64,000 nt of DNA from an uncultured Gammaproteobacteria bacterium (GCA_937924335.1 CALDWW010000013.1:85100-149099), one strand, 5' to 3'; shown: positions 36,096 to 46,240, numbered from the stretch's first letter. Program-made: numbers and translations. The notes: generated by a model not told the origin, from the letters alone.

Positions 36096-37391
36096 ATGAT
36101 GGTTTCGGTTGAGACGACTGGCGGTCTTGAGCGCCGGATGAAGGTACAGGTGCCAGCCGACAGGATCGAGAACGAGGTCGACACCCGGCTGCAGAGCTAT
36201 GGCAAGACTGCCAAGATCAAGGGATTCCGCCCTGGCAAGGTGCCGATGAAGGTCATACGGCAGCGCTATGGCGGGCAGATTCGCCAGGAAGTGCTGGGAG
36301 AGGTCATGCAATCCAGCTACTTCGAGGCCATCAGCCAGGAGAAGCTCCGCCCCGCGGGCGGGCCCAGGATCGAGCCCGACAAAGTCGAGCAGGGCCAGGA
36401 TCTCGAATATACCGCCATCTTCGAGGTATACCCGGAGTTCGAACTCAAGGGGCACGAGGGGATCGAGGTGGATCGTCCAGTGGCTGAGATCGGCGATGAG
36501 GACATCGAAGAGATGATGAGCAACCTCCGCCGGCAGCGTTCAGAGTGGCTGGAGATAGAAGGCGCGGCCGAGCCGGGGCATCGGGTAATCGTCGATTTTG
36601 AGGGCAAACTTGACGGAGAGTCGTTCACGGGTGGCAGCGGGCAGGAGGTACCCATCGTTCTTGGAGAGGGTGGCATGCTGCCTGACTTCGAGGGCGGGCT
36701 GACGGGCATGTCGGCCAACGAAGAGAAGGACATCAAGGTGTCATTTCCGGAGGAATATGGCGCCGAGGAACTCGCGGGGAAAGTCGCAGATTTCCACGTC
36801 AAGGTTACCAAGGTGGAAGAGCGCGAACTGCCCGAGCTCGACGACGAATTCTGCAAGGCCTTCGGCATTCAGGAGGGTGGAGTTGAAAAGCTCCGGGATG
36901 AGGTGGCGGACAACATGCGCAGGGAAATGGAGCAGACTGTGCGCCTCAAGCTCAAGGAACAGATCATGGATGGCCTGCTGGCCAGGAATGAACTGGATCT
37001 GCCCGGGGTGCTCGTCGAGGACGAGATCCGCGGTCTCCGAGAGTCGGCCGCCCGACGCATGGGAGTGGATCCCAGCGAGGCCTCGAATCTGCCTCCCAGA
37101 GACACGGTCGAGGAGCCTGCCCGCCGCCGGGTGAAGCTCGGTCTGCTGGTAGCGGAGATTATCCGCCAGAGTGAGATCCAGCTCGACCAGACGCGCGTCC
37201 GCGAGCGGATCAAGGAACTGGCTGCCGGCTACCGCAATCCTGACGAGGTCATCAAACTCTACACGGGCAACCGTCAGTTGATGGACCAGCTCGAGATGGA
37301 GATCATGGAGGAGCAGGTTGTGGATTGGTTGATAGAACGCGCAGTTATCAGGGAAAATGCCATGCCATTCAAGGAGTTAATGAATCCTTAA
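36096..37391 (+). CDS. tig: Trigger factor
   Basis: Ribosome-bound chaperone and peptidyl-prolyl isomerase. The 431-residue product begins with the ribosome-binding domain carrying the signature GFRPGKVPMKVIRQRYG (about residues 45-60), followed by the FKBP-type PPIase domain near 150-245 (GHRVIVDFEGKLDGE, GLTGM) and the helical C-terminal arms. The ATG at 36096 (or 36099) gives the standard N-terminus (MMVSVETTGGLERRM) with GAGGGAA upstream; the frame to 35967 overlaps tRNA-Leu and is rejected. A terminator follows, separating it from clpP. Confidence 0.97.
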   Translation: MMVSVETTGGLERRMKVQVPADRIENEVDTRLQSYGKTAKIKGFRPGKVPMKVIRQRYGGQIRQEVLGEVMQSSYFEAISQEKLRPAGGPRIEPDKVEQGQDLEYTAIFEVYPEFELKGHEGIEVDRPVAEIGDEDIEEMMSNLRRQRSEWLEIEGAAEPGHRVIVDFEGKLDGESFTGGSGQEVPIVLGEGGMLPDFEGGLTGMSANEEKDIKVSFPEEYGAEELAGKVADFHVKVTKVEERELPELDDEFCKAFGIQEGGVEKLRDEVADNMRREMEQTVRLKLKEQIMDGLLARNELDLPGVLVEDEIRGLRESAARRMGVDPSEASNLPPRDTVEEPARRRVKLGLLVAEIIRQSEIQLDQTRVRERIKELAAGYRNPDEVIKLYTGNRQLMDQLEMEIMEEQVVDWLIERAVIRENAMPFKELMNP

Positions 37392-37420
37392 TAGGTCCGG
37401 CATCAAGCTGTGGAATCCTC

Positions 37421-37460
37421 GGAGCCCCGTCAGGTCTTGACCGGCGGGGCTCCGTGTTTT
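37421..37460 (+). terminator. Intrinsic terminator after tig
   Basis: GGAGCCCCG (37421-37429) pairs with CGGGGCTCC (37445-37453), with GGT/ACC pairing further inside the loop, followed by GTGTTTT. Placed 30 bases after the tig stop. Confidence 0.85.
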
Positions 37461-37532
37461 CTGGTCCCAGCCACTTGCAACCCGGGCCGCCTCGACTGAC
37501 TATAGACACAAGCAATCCAAGTGGAGTTCTCA

Positions 37533-38168
37533 ATGGAAACAAAGGCACTGAATCTGGTGCCGATGGTGGTAGAGCAGACCGCCCGTGGCGAACGAGCCTA
37601 CGACATCTACTCCAGGCTATTGAAGGAGCGGGTAGTGTTCATCGTCGGCCCTGTCGAGGATCACATGGCCAACCTGGTCGTGGCGCAGCTGCTGTACCTG
37701 GAATCGGAGAATCCGGACAAGGACGTTCACCTATATATAAATTCCCCTGGCGGTGTTGTGACGGCCGGCATGTCGATCTATGACACCATGCAATTCATCA
37801 AGCCGGACGTATCCTCCATATGCGTCGGCCAGGCGGCGAGCATGGGAGCTCTGTTACTGGCCGGCGGAGCCAAGGGGAAGCGTTTCTGCCTGCCCCATTC
37901 GCGGATGATGATTCACCAGCCCCTGGGTGGATTCCAGGGCCAGGCATCCGACATCGACATCCACGCGAAGGAAGTCCTGAAACTCCGGGATCAGCTGAAC
38001 GCGATCCTCGCCCACCACACCGGGCAGGATGTCGAAAAGATCGCCCAGGATACCGACAGGGACAATTTCCTGGGGCCCGACGAAGCCGTCGAGTTCGGTC
38101 TGGTGGATCGAGTGCTGCGTCACCGGGGTGAGGCAGTGACAATGGATACGGTAGGGACTGACGACTGA
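37533..38168 (+). CDS. clpP: ATP-dependent Clp protease proteolytic subunit
   Basis: Serine peptidase that forms the tetradecameric chamber for ClpX and ClpA. The 211-residue product has the catalytic Ser103 in [11 protein letters not shown] and His128 in MMIHQPLGG, with the Asp further on in the [11 protein letters not shown] region. The ATG at 37533 ([15 protein letters not shown]) has a GGAG site six bases upstream, so the GTG at 37521 is not needed. A TTGCAA at 37475 and TATAGA at 37501 could be a promoter, but their 20-base spacing is too long. clpX follows after 102 bases. Confidence 0.98.
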   Translation: METKALNLVPMVVEQTARGERAYDIYSRLLKERVVFIVGPVEDHMANLVVAQLLYLESENPDKDVHLYINSPGGVVTAGMSIYDTMQFIKPDVSSICVGQAASMGALLLAGGAKGKRFCLPHSRMMIHQPLGGFQGQASDIDIHAKEVLKLRDQLNAILAHHTGQDVEKIAQDTDRDNFLGPDEAVEFGLVDRVLRHRGEAVTMDTVGTDD

Positions 38169-38208
38169 GATGCCTGCAGACAGCGGCATTTCCCGGCGTA
38201 CCACGTCT

Positions 38209-38238
38209 TTGCAACGCGGGATGCGCACATGATATATA
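38209..38238 (+). promoter_or_regulatory. Possible sigma-70 promoter for clpX
   Basis: TTGCAA (38209-38214) and TATATA (38233-38238) with an 18-base spacer in the clpP-clpX gap, about 30 bases before the clpX ATG. There is no terminator after clpP, so clpX may be read both from clpP and from here. Confidence 0.5.
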
Positions 38239-38270
38239 GGCCTCGGTGGGGACTGATCCAAAGGTGACGA

Positions 38271-39584
38271 ATGTCTGACGATACTCGCGGCAGGAACGAA
38301 GACGGCAAGCTGCTTTACTGCTCGTTCTGCGGCAAGAGCCAGCATGAGGTGAGGAAACTCATCGCTGGCCCGTCGGTGTTCATCTGTGACGAGTGCGTTG
38401 AACTGTGCAACGACATCATCCGGGAAGAGCTCGAGGACAAGTCAGAACCTGGCGCCAGTAAGCTTCCAAAACCACAGGAAATCAAGGACGTACTTGATCA
38501 GTACGTCGTCGGGCAGCAGGCGGCCAAGAAAGTCCTCTCCGTCGCGGTCTATAACCACTACAAGCGGTTGGAGAGCCGGACCAAGGAAAGGACGAAAGAT
38601 GAGGTGGAGCTCGCCAAGAGCAACATCCTGCTTATCGGGCCCACCGGATGTGGCAAGACCCTGCTCGCTGAGACACTCGCCAGACTTTTGAATGTGCCGT
38701 TCACGATTGCCGATGCGACGACCCTGACGGAAGCGGGCTATGTCGGTGAGGACGTGGAGAACATAATTCAGAAGCTTCTCCAGAAGTGCGACTACGATGT
38801 GGAGAAGGCCCAGACCGGGATCGTATATATCGATGAAATCGACAAGATCTCCCGCAAGTCGGACAATCCCAGCATCACCAGGGATGTCTCGGGTGAGGGC
38901 GTGCAACAAGCGCTCCTCAAGCTCATCGAGGGAACCGTCGCGTCGGTTCCCCCCCAGGGGGGAAGAAAACATCCCCAGCAGGAGTTCCTGCAGGTGGATA
39001 CGGCCAACATCCTGTTTGTCTGCGGCGGCGCTTTCGCTGGGCTGGAGAAGATCATTCTCAACCGGTCCCAGAAGAGCGGAATCGGATTCGTCGCCGAGGT
39101 GAAAGGCGAGGAGGAGCAGGCAAGTATCGGTGAACTGCTGCATGATGTGGAGCCCGAGGACCTGATCAAATTCGGCCTGATCCCGGAGTTCGTGGGACGT
39201 CTGCCTGTCGTGGCTACTCTCGAGGAGTTGGACGAAGACGCCCTCGTCACGATCCTGGTCGAGCCAAAGAATGCTCTGACAAAGCAGTACAGGAAGCTGT
39301 TCGAGATGGAAGGCGCGGAGCTCGAATTCCGCGAAGATGCTCTGCGGGCGGTGGCTAAGAGGGCGATGAAGCGGAAGACCGGTGCCCGGGGCCTGCGCAC
39401 GATCCTGGAGACGGTGTTACTCGACACCATGTACGAGCTGCCTTCCCAGGACAACGTTACCAAAGTGGTCGTTGATGAGGCGGTCGTAAGCGGCGAGACC
39501 AAACCTTATGTAATCTATGAGTCGGAGGAGGCGCGATCAGCGGTCGAAGACCAGCAGCAGCGCCCCACCGGGTCAGCCTACTAG
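38271..39584 (+). CDS. clpX: ATP-dependent Clp protease ATP-binding subunit ClpX
   Basis: AAA+ unfoldase partner of ClpP. The 437-residue product opens with a four-cysteine zinc-binding domain (CSFCG and CDECVELC, about 18-46), then Walker A GPTGCGKT, Walker [10 protein letters not shown], and the ClpP-docking loop with SGIGF near residue 265. Sensor-2 Arg is seen in [12 protein letters not shown]. An AAAGGTGA ribosome-binding region precedes the ATG. lon follows with its own heat-shock-type promoter. Confidence 0.98.
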   Translation: MSDDTRGRNEDGKLLYCSFCGKSQHEVRKLIAGPSVFICDECVELCNDIIREELEDKSEPGASKLPKPQEIKDVLDQYVVGQQAAKKVLSVAVYNHYKRLESRTKERTKDEVELAKSNILLIGPTGCGKTLLAETLARLLNVPFTIADATTLTEAGYVGEDVENIIQKLLQKCDYDVEKAQTGIVYIDEIDKISRKSDNPSITRDVSGEGVQQALLKLIEGTVASVPPQGGRKHPQQEFLQVDTANILFVCGGAFAGLEKIILNRSQKSGIGFVAEVKGEEEQASIGELLHDVEPEDLIKFGLIPEFVGRLPVVATLEELDEDALVTILVEPKNALTKQYRKLFEMEGAELEFREDALRAVAKRAMKRKTGARGLRTILETVLLDTMYELPSQDNVTKVVVDEAVVSGETKPYVIYESEEARSAVEDQQQRPTGSAY

Positions 39585-39609
39585 CAGTCGAGACGGGTCG
39601 CTCACGACC

Positions 39610-39638
39610 CTTGAAAGCGGCCGGCAGCGGCCGCATAT
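39610..39638 (+). promoter_or_regulatory. Sigma-32 (heat-shock) type promoter of lon
   Basis: CTTGAAA (39610-39616) and CCGCATAT (39631-39638) are separated by 14 bases, matching the E. coli RpoH consensus (CTTGAAA, 11-16 bases, CCCCATNT) at nearly every position. lon, which starts 75 bases downstream, is a classical sigma-32 gene. Confidence 0.8.
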
Positions 39639-39713
39639 CTGTCCCCTGACGGGCCGCTCCTGGCCCAAGTCGATCGTCAGTCCATTGACCAGACAGTGAA
39701 GGTAATCTGAATC

Positions 39714-42158
39714 GTGTCCAACGAAGTAGCTCCTGAAGACAGCATCACAGTCGATCTTCCCGAAGGCTTCATGCCTGTTCTCCCCTTGAGGGATGTTGTG
39801 GTCTATCCGCACATGGTCATCCCGCTGTTCGTAGGGCGGGACAAGTCCATCCTGGCGCTGGATGTCGCCATGCAGGTCGGCAAACAGATCGTGCTCGTGG
39901 CCCAACAGCATGCTGACGTGGATGAGCCGGATACTGAAGACCTGTTCGAAATCGGCACCCTGGCGACGATACTCCAGCTGCTAAAACTGCCGGACGGGAC
40001 GGTCAAGGTGCTGGTTGAAGGTGCCGAACGAGTGGCATTGTCGGACGTCAGCGGGGACGGATACTTCAAGGCCAGGATGGAGATCCTCGGGGAGGACACG
40101 GAGGACGATGAGCGCGAAGTCGAGGTGCTCGTGCGTTCCATCGTCTCCCAGTTCGAGAGCTACGTAAAACTCAACAAGAAAGTCCCGCCCGAGATCCTCA
40201 CGTCGCTGGCGGGCATCGAACAACCCGGCCGATTGGCAGACACGGCCGCTGCTCACATGTCGCTGAAACTATCCGAAAAGCAGGTTGTGCTCGAGATCGT
40301 GGATGTAAGGAAACGCCTCGAGCACGTGCTGGGTCTCATCGAGGGCGAGATCGACGTCCTGCAGATCGAGAAAAAGGTCCGCGGCCGGGTCAAGCAGCAG
40401 ATGGAGAAGAGCCAGCGAGAGTATTACCTGAATGAGCAGATGAAGGCGATTCAGAAAGAGCTCGGCGACATGGATGATGGTCACAACGAGACGAGCGAGC
40501 TGGAGAAGAAGATCGAAGAGGCGGGTATGACCGCCGAGGGCAAGGAGAAGGCCCTCTCCGAACTCAACAAATTGAAGATGATGTCTCCGATGTCTGCGGA
40601 GGCCACCGTCGTTCGTAATTACGTCGACTGGCTGTTGAAGGCGCCGTGGAAGAAGCGCACGCGAGTGTTACGCGACCTGGATCGTGCGGAGACCGTACTC
40701 GAGGAGGATCACTACGGCCTGGAGAAGGTTAAGGAACGTATCGTCGAATACCTGGCTGTACAGCAACGCGTCAAGAAGCAGAAGGGCCCGATCCTGTGCC
40801 TGGTCGGTCCGCCGGGTGTCGGCAAGACTTCCCTGGGACAGAGCATCGCGCGGGCCACGAATCGCAAGTTCGTGCGGATGTCGCTGGGCGGAGTGAGGGA
40901 CGAGGCTGAGATACGAGGACATCGCAGAACCTATATCGGATCCATGCCCGGCAAGATCATCCAGAATATGTCGCGGGTGGGCGTCCGCAATCCGCTGTTC
41001 CTCCTCGACGAAATCGACAAGATGTCGATGGACTTCCGGGGGGACCCCTCATCGGCGCTTCTCGAGGTGCTGGACCCCGAGCAGAATTCTGCTTTCAACG
41101 ACCATTACCTGGAAGTCGACTTTGATCTTTCAGACGTGATGTTCATCTGTACGGCCAACAGCCTCAATATCCCGGCACCATTGCTGGACCGGATGGAGGT
41201 GATCAGGCTGCCAGGCTACACAGAGGACGAGAAGACAAACATTGCTACTCGTTACCTGATACCAAAACAGATGAAGGAGAACGGCCTTAAAGAGAAGGAA
41301 CTCGGGCTCCCGGAGAGTAGCGTGAGGGATATAGTCCGTTACTACACGCGCGAGGCGGGCGTCCGCAATCTTGAGCGGGAAATCGCCAAAATCTGCCGTC
41401 GAACGGTCCGTGCCATGCTTCAGGATACCAAGCGCAAGCGTGCCGTGGTCCGGCCGCAGAGCCTACAGAAATACCTCGGCGTTCGACGATTCCGCTATGG
41501 ACGTGCCGAGGATTCGAACGCTGTCGGTCAGGTGACCGGTCTTGCCTGGACCGAAGTCGGCGGTGAATTGCTCACTATCGAAGCCGCGGTCATGCCGGGT
41601 AAGGGGAAGCTTATCCACACCGGTCAGCTGGGCGAGGTCATGCAGGAATCCATTCAGGCGGCCATGACTGTCGTGCGAAGTCGCGCCGAGGTTCTGGGCA
41701 TTGAAGAAGAGTTCCACGCCAAGTCCGACGTGCACATCCACGTGCCGGAAGGGGCCACGCCAAAGGACGGTCCGAGTGCGGGTATCGGCATGTGTACTGC
41801 GCTGGTCTCGTCATTGACCGAGATTCCCGTCAGAGCCGATGTGGCGATGACCGGAGAGATCACATTGCGGGGTGAAGTGCTGCCGATCGGGGGTCTCAAG
41901 GAGAAACTTCTGGCGGCTCACCGGGGCGGTCTGGGCATCGTGTTGATCCCCGAAGAGAACCGAAAGGACCTCGTGGAGATTCCGAAGAACATCAAGGATG
42001 CTCTTGATATCCGGCCGGTCAGATGGATCGACGACGTCCTGGAAGTGGCCCTAGAGAGAATGCCGGATGTCTCCACGAAGCCCGAATCGAGCAAGGACTC
42101 AGCGGATAAGCCGGGCAAGACCAAGGGCGGCGATAAAGAGGGCGTGACGGCCCACTGA
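39714..42158 (+). CDS. lon: ATP-dependent Lon protease
   Basis: Cytosolic AAA+ serine protease that removes misfolded and regulatory proteins. The 814-residue product has the N-terminal substrate domain ([20 protein letters not shown]), a coiled-coil region ~195-310, Walker [10 protein letters not shown] near 362, Walker [11 protein letters not shown], and the Ser-Lys catalytic site with DGPSAGIGM. The C-terminal ~30 residues are a Lys/Ser/Gly-rich tail. The start is GTG at 39714 behind AAGGTAA. It sits between clpX and hupB as in Pseudomonas and E. coli. Confidence 0.98.
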   Translation: MSNEVAPEDSITVDLPEGFMPVLPLRDVVVYPHMVIPLFVGRDKSILALDVAMQVGKQIVLVAQQHADVDEPDTEDLFEIGTLATILQLLKLPDGTVKVLVEGAERVALSDVSGDGYFKARMEILGEDTEDDEREVEVLVRSIVSQFESYVKLNKKVPPEILTSLAGIEQPGRLADTAAAHMSLKLSEKQVVLEIVDVRKRLEHVLGLIEGEIDVLQIEKKVRGRVKQQMEKSQREYYLNEQMKAIQKELGDMDDGHNETSELEKKIEEAGMTAEGKEKALSELNKLKMMSPMSAEATVVRNYVDWLLKAPWKKRTRVLRDLDRAETVLEEDHYGLEKVKERIVEYLAVQQRVKKQKGPILCLVGPPGVGKTSLGQSIARATNRKFVRMSLGGVRDEAEIRGHRRTYIGSMPGKIIQNMSRVGVRNPLFLLDEIDKMSMDFRGDPSSALLEVLDPEQNSAFNDHYLEVDFDLSDVMFICTANSLNIPAPLLDRMEVIRLPGYTEDEKTNIATRYLIPKQMKENGLKEKELGLPESSVRDIVRYYTREAGVRNLEREIAKICRRTVRAMLQDTKRKRAVVRPQSLQKYLGVRRFRYGRAEDSNAVGQVTGLAWTEVGGELLTIEAAVMPGKGKLIHTGQLGEVMQESIQAAMTVVRSRAEVLGIEEEFHAKSDVHIHVPEGATPKDGPSAGIGMCTALVSSLTEIPVRADVAMTGEITLRGEVLPIGGLKEKLLAAHRGGLGIVLIPEENRKDLVEIPKNIKDALDIRPVRWIDDVLEVALERMPDVSTKPESSKDSADKPGKTKGGDKEGVTAH

Positions 42159-42214
42159 ATCCCAAACGATGCGCCGGTCTGGTAACCATTGCATGACGCT
42201 GTCATAGCTGTTTG

Positions 42215-42244
42215 TTGACAGTTCATTTTTTGCGCTGGTATAAG
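42215..42244 (+). promoter_or_regulatory. Sigma-70 promoter for hupB
   Basis: Perfect -35 TTGACA (42215-42220) and -10 TATAAG (42239-42244) with an 18-base spacer, in the 283-base gap between lon and hupB. The inferred transcript would start near 42251 and have a leader of about 190 bases. Confidence 0.75.
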
Positions 42245-42268
42245 GATCGCACTTGCTACAGCAGCCTA

Positions 42269-42289
42269 ACGGCCCGCAATGCGGGCCGT
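42269..42289 (+). other. Hairpin in the hupB leader
   Basis: ACGGCCCGC (42269-42277) and GCGGGCCGT (42281-42289) form a nine-pair GC stem with a three-base loop, starting about 20 bases into the predicted hupB transcript. AATCTCTTCGG follows, so there is no clear terminator tract; it could be a weak lon terminator, a 5' stabiliser or part of a small RNA. The rest of the gap, 42290-42441, shows no gene. Confidence 0.6.
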
Positions 42290-42441
42290 AATCTCTTCGG
42301 ATGACGCCGAAACAATAACAGCAAGCGGCGGGTGTCACGGCGAGTCGAGGGTTGTCGGGCAGACAGTAGGGGGAGCTGTGGTGCCGTACCGTGGCTTGAC
42401 TTCTGACAAGAGAAACACATTAACCCAACAAAGGTAATTCA

Positions 42442-42714
42442 ATGAACAAGGCTGAACTGATCGATGCCGTGGCCGCTGCAGCGGATCTTTCAAAGAGCGA
42501 CGCGGGTAAGGCTGTTGAAGCCATCACCAGCACGGTCGCGAAGACGCTGGGCACGGGGGGGCAGGTCGCAATTGTCGGCTTCGGGACTTTCTCAGTGAAG
42601 CACCGCGCTGCACGGGAAGGCCGCAATCCGAAGACCGGCGAAACCATCTACATTAAGGCCACGAACGTGCCGGCATTCAAGGCTGGCAAAGGCCTGAAGG
42701 ATGCCGTAAACTAG
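42442..42714 (+). CDS. hupB: DNA-binding protein HU-beta
   Basis: Nucleoid-associated dimer that bends DNA. The 90-residue product is a textbook HU: N-terminal helices ([21 protein letters not shown]), [22 protein letters not shown] with the DNA-minor-groove arm, and [15 protein letters not shown] at the end. It follows lon and has its own promoter and long leader. An AAGGTAA site precedes the ATG. Two tRNA genes follow closely, so they may share its transcript. Confidence 0.98.
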   Translation: MNKAELIDAVAAAADLSKSDAGKAVEAITSTVAKTLGTGGQVAIVGFGTFSVKHRAAREGRNPKTGETIYIKATNVPAFKAGKGLKDAVN

Positions 42715-42731
42715 CGCGCCTCCCAGATACG

Positions 42732-42807
42732 GGGTGCTTAGCTCAGCTGGGAGAGCGTCGCCCTTACAAGGCGAAGGTCGAAGGTTCGAGCCCTTCAGCA
42801 CCCACCA
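42732..42807 (+). tRNA. tRNA-Val (anticodon TAC)
   Basis: Acceptor GGGTGCT/AGCACCC, anticodon stem TCGCC/GGCGA around loop CTTACAA, T-arm GGTTCGAGCCC, discriminator A and encoded CCA. Starts 17 bases after hupB with no terminator between. Confidence 0.97.
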
Positions 42808-42812
42808 GGAAA

Positions 42813-42889
42813 GGAGTGGTAGTTCAGCTGGTTAGAATACCGGCCTGTCACGCCGGGGGTCGCGGGTTCGAGTCCCGTCCACTCCGCCA
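42813..42889 (+). tRNA. tRNA-Asp (anticodon GTC)
   Basis: Acceptor GGAGTGG/CCACTCC, anticodon stem CCGGC/GCCGG around loop CTGTCAC, T-arm GGTTCGAGTCC, discriminator G and encoded CCA. Five bases after tRNA-Val. Confidence 0.97.
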
Positions 42890-42897
42890 CTTGCCGG

Positions 42898-42928
42898 AAA
42901 GGGCGCCATTGCGGCGCCCTTTCTTTTG
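42898..42928 (+). terminator. Intrinsic terminator after tRNA-Asp
   Basis: AAAGGGCGCC (42898-42907) pairs with GGCGCCCTTT (42913-42922) over a five-base loop, then CTTTTG. Ends the hupB/tRNA unit before ppiD. Confidence 0.9.
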
Positions 42929-42960
42929 CCAGTCACCGATACGAAAGATGAACGCACGAT

Positions 42961-44859
42961 ATGCTGCAGAAGATTAGAGAGAAGATTACCGGCTGGGTCG
43001 CGGGCGTGATTCTTGCGCTGTTGGCCTTCGTATTTGCGGTCTGGGGAATCGACATCGGGTTCAGCAACCAGTCCGTGGCCGCGGTCGTCAATGGTGACAA
43101 ATTGCCGATCGCTCCGGTGCGGCAGGCGATTCAGAACCAGATGTCGCAGCTTCAACAGGCCTACGGTGCGGAGGTGCCGGAAGTTCTGGAGGTGCAGGTC
43201 CGCGACAGCGTTATCGAAGGCTTCATTCGCAACCGGCTGCTGGTGCAGCGGATCCGGGAGGAAGGCTATCGGGTGAGCGACGAGGCAGTCAGCGCCGGTA
43301 TTCGCGAGATGCCTGTGTTCCAGGTGAACGGCCAGTTCTCCATTGATGCCTATCGAGCCATGCTCGCCAATGTGGGCTATTCGCCGACATCCTTCGAGGC
43401 CGAACAGCGGCAGAATCTGCAGATCGCCCAACTGCAGGACGGCATCCTTGACAGCGCCTTCGTGACGCCGGCCGAACTCGAACGACGCGTGAGAATCGCC
43501 GACGAGAAGCGCGCAACCGCATGGTTGACGGTCCCGGTCTCGGCTTATCTCGATTCGATTGACATAGCTGACGACGCGGTCGCAGAAGAGTACGAAGCCA
43601 ACGCCGACCGATACATGAGTCCGGAGTCGGTCGACATCTCATACCTCGAGGTCAATCTGGCAGAGATAGCCTCAGGCGTGTCCATGACCGAACAGGATCT
43701 AAGGGATTTCTACGATTCGGAAGTCGTCCGGGACCCGGAGATGTTCAGTACACCAGAGCAACGCCGTACCAGGCACATCCTCGTTGCAGTCGACGACAAC
43801 CGTGATGAAGAGGCGGCACTGGCACGAGCACAGTCCCTGCTCGACAGAGTCCGCGGAGGAGAGGATTTCTCGCAGGTCGCCAGCGAGGCTTCTGACGATA
43901 CCGGGTCGGCATCGCTGGGCGGTGACCTGGACTGGTTGGAGCCAGGCATGATGGACGGCCCATTCGAGGAAGTCCTCTTTACCATGGATGAGGGGGAGAT
44001 CAGCGAGCCCGTTCGGACGCCTTTTGGATACCACATTATCCTGCTGGAGGGGATCCGGCCGGGCGACGTCCGTGAGTTTGACGAAGCCAGAGCCGACCTG
44101 GAGAGTGAATATCGCAGCCGCATGTCTGAAGATGCTTTCTATGAGCGCGCCGAGCGCATGTCCGAGCTGACCTTCGAAAATCCGGACACTTTACGGCCGG
44201 CGGCGGAAGAACTCGGTTTGCAGATCGGTGTTATCGAGAAGATGACGCGGGGCGGGGGTTCTGGTCTTGCGGCGAACTCCGAGGTGCTGTCCGCGGCGTT
44301 TAGCGAGGACGTGCTGAAGAATGGTGAGAACAGCCAGCCCCTCGAGATCGGAGAAGGGCGCGCCGTAGTACTGCGAGTAGACCAGCATCACGAACCGCAG
44401 CCGCGGCCGCTTGCAGAAGTGAGCGAGGAGATCCGTGACCGGCTCCAAAGGGAGGCGGCCCGCTCCCAGGTCCTGGCGACCGGGGAAGAAGCGCTGGCAC
44501 TCGTCAAGGCTGGAGGGGATCTCGAGTCTGTCGCGGATCAGGTGTCGGCCGAATTCAGTCCGCCGCTGCTAGCGGGACGCGATGATGCCACTGTGCCCGT
44601 CAGGATTCGTGAAGCTGTATTTGCGGCGAGCCTCGATGCGGATAGTGAGGCAGGGGGTCTCGCATTGGCCGATGGCTCGTACGCAGTCTGGGTGCTTACC
44701 GATATTGTGCCGGGAAGCCTGGAGTCGCTGTCCGCAGACAATCAGGCTGAGCTTCGGGCCAGGCTCGCTGGAGCGTCCGGTGGCGCGGAGTTGACCGGTT
44801 ACATCAATCAGCTCCGAAACGATGCCACTGTTGTCGTCAACACCGAACAATTCGAATAG
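42961..44859 (+). CDS. ppiD: SurA/PpiD-type membrane-anchored periplasmic folding factor
   Basis: Inner-membrane-anchored chaperone for proteins leaving the Sec translocon. The 632-residue product has a short cytoplasmic start (MLQKIREKITGW), one membrane helix about 13-32, the SurA-like N-domain beginning VAAVVNGDKLP, and a parvulin domain near 265-365 (RRTRHILVAV, GGDLDWLEPGMM, FGYHIILLEG). The start is ATG at 42961, directly after the preceding terminator. It sits after hupB as in E. coli and Pseudomonas. Confidence 0.95.
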   Translation: MLQKIREKITGWVAGVILALLAFVFAVWGIDIGFSNQSVAAVVNGDKLPIAPVRQAIQNQMSQLQQAYGAEVPEVLEVQVRDSVIEGFIRNRLLVQRIREEGYRVSDEAVSAGIREMPVFQVNGQFSIDAYRAMLANVGYSPTSFEAEQRQNLQIAQLQDGILDSAFVTPAELERRVRIADEKRATAWLTVPVSAYLDSIDIADDAVAEEYEANADRYMSPESVDISYLEVNLAEIASGVSMTEQDLRDFYDSEVVRDPEMFSTPEQRRTRHILVAVDDNRDEEAALARAQSLLDRVRGGEDFSQVASEASDDTGSASLGGDLDWLEPGMMDGPFEEVLFTMDEGEISEPVRTPFGYHIILLEGIRPGDVREFDEARADLESEYRSRMSEDAFYERAERMSELTFENPDTLRPAAEELGLQIGVIEKMTRGGGSGLAANSEVLSAAFSEDVLKNGENSQPLEIGEGRAVVLRVDQHHEPQPRPLAEVSEEIRDRLQREAARSQVLATGEEALALVKAGGDLESVADQVSAEFSPPLLAGRDDATVPVRIREAVFAASLDADSEAGGLALADGSYAVWVLTDIVPGSLESLSADNQAELRARLAGASGGAELTGYINQLRNDATVVVNTEQFE

Positions 44860-44947
44860 GTCTCCGATAGATTGCCACAGCAGGAACTGGCCGACGGGCG
44901 CCGGTGACTGACGCCGAAAGTCTGTAGACCAGGATCAGGCCGAGTTG

Positions 44948-46240
44948 ATGTTTAAGCTGAAACTGCACTGGCAGATTCTTATCGCGATCGCATTTGCGGT
45001 GGTGGCGGGATCGCTGACGGATGAGCAGACTCGCCTGCTCGGCGTGCAGGTGTTGGCGGTCTATGTCTTCGTGGGCACGCTGTTCATCAACGCGCTGAAG
45101 ATGCTCATCGTGCCGTTGATCATGTCGTCCATAATCGTCGGCGTGGCGGGCATCGGATCATCAGGAGACCTGGGTCGGCTCGGCGGCAAGACCCTTGTCT
45201 ACTATCTGACGTCATCTCTACTGGCCATCCTGGTCGGGCTTGTTCTGGTCAACATGGTCGCGCCGGGTATCGTCGATGGTCAACCGGCAGGCGAATTGCT
45301 GGCTCTGGAGACGGATGGCGAGGCTGTGGCGGCAAAGGTCGGGCACGCTGATGGTAGCGCCATCGCCGAGATTTTCCTGAGGATGGTTCCGCCCAACGTC
45401 ATCAGCGCGGCCGCCAACGGACAGATGCTCGGGCTGATCTTCTTCAGCCTGTTGTTCGGCTACTTCATGACTCGTGTCGATCACGGGACTGCGGAACCGC
45501 TCTATAACTTCTGGAATGCGATCCATCACGTCATGATACGAATGACGGAATGGGTCATGCTGTTTGCACCGCTGGGCGTATTCGGTCTGGTCGCGCGGAC
45601 CGTGTCCAAGACCGGCTTCGAGGCGGCCGGACCGTTGGTCTCTTTTGCGCTGACGGTGCTTGCGGCTCTGGTCATCCACGCTCTTCTGACACTGCCCCTG
45701 CTGGTACGAATTATCGCGGGGCTGCCGGCATATCGCTTGTTCGGTGCTATGGCGCCGGCGCTGATGACCGCGTTCTCTACGGCGTCATCCTCAGCGACGT
45801 TGCCGATAACAATGGAGAGCCTCGAGAAGAACGCGGGCGTGTCCAACCGGACCAGTAGTTTCGTGCTTCCCCTGGGGGCGACGATCAATATGGATGGCAC
45901 TGCATTGTACGAGTGCGTTGCGGCCATGTTCATCGCCCAGGCATATGGTCTTGAGCTGAGTTTCTCGGTGCAGTTCGTGATCGTGATGACGGCACTGATC
46001 ACATCTATCGGCGTGGCGGGTATTCCGTCGGCGTCGCTGGTGGCCATCGCCATCATTCTGGCGGCTGTCGGATTGCCTATCGAAGCGCTGGGCGTGCTGT
46101 TCGTATTCGACCGGATTCTGGACATGTGCCGGACGAGTGTGAACGTATTCGGTGATAGCTGCGGTGCGGTGATTGTGGCCCGCCTTCAGGGCGAGGAAGG
46201 CATCCTTGAGTCTCCGCCGACCTCGGAGCGGGTTGCCTGA
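44948..46240 (+). CDS. Dicarboxylate/amino acid:cation symporter (SDF family)
   Basis: Sodium- or proton-coupled inner-membrane transporter of the GltP/DctA/GltPh family, 430 residues. The re-entrant hairpin SSSATLPITMESLE, the GATINMDGTALYE segment (NMDGT cation site) and the DRILDMCRTSVNVFGDSCGA helix, with its substrate-coordinating Asp and Arg, are all present. Whether it takes glutamate, aspartate or C4-dicarboxylates is not certain; the Arg in MCRT leans toward an acidic substrate. The ATG at 44948 is preferred over the TTG at 44945. It is 88 bases after ppiD and 60 before fabI. Confidence 0.93.
   Translation: MFKLKLHWQILIAIAFAVVAGSLTDEQTRLLGVQVLAVYVFVGTLFINALKMLIVPLIMSSIIVGVAGIGSSGDLGRLGGKTLVYYLTSSLLAILVGLVLVNMVAPGIVDGQPAGELLALETDGEAVAAKVGHADGSAIAEIFLRMVPPNVISAAANGQMLGLIFFSLLFGYFMTRVDHGTAEPLYNFWNAIHHVMIRMTEWVMLFAPLGVFGLVARTVSKTGFEAAGPLVSFALTVLAALVIHALLTLPLLVRIIAGLPAYRLFGAMAPALMTAFSTASSSATLPITMESLEKNAGVSNRTSSFVLPLGATINMDGTALYECVAAMFIAQAYGLELSFSVQFVIVMTALITSIGVAGIPSASLVAIAIILAAVGLPIEALGVLFVFDRILDMCRTSVNVFGDSCGAVIVARLQGEEGILESPPTSERVA

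Noticed and set aside
37475..37506. TTGCAA ... TATAGA as a clpP promoter
   Set aside because: The 20-base spacer is too long for sigma-70, and it does not fit the sigma-32 consensus; kept only as a note in the clpP entry.
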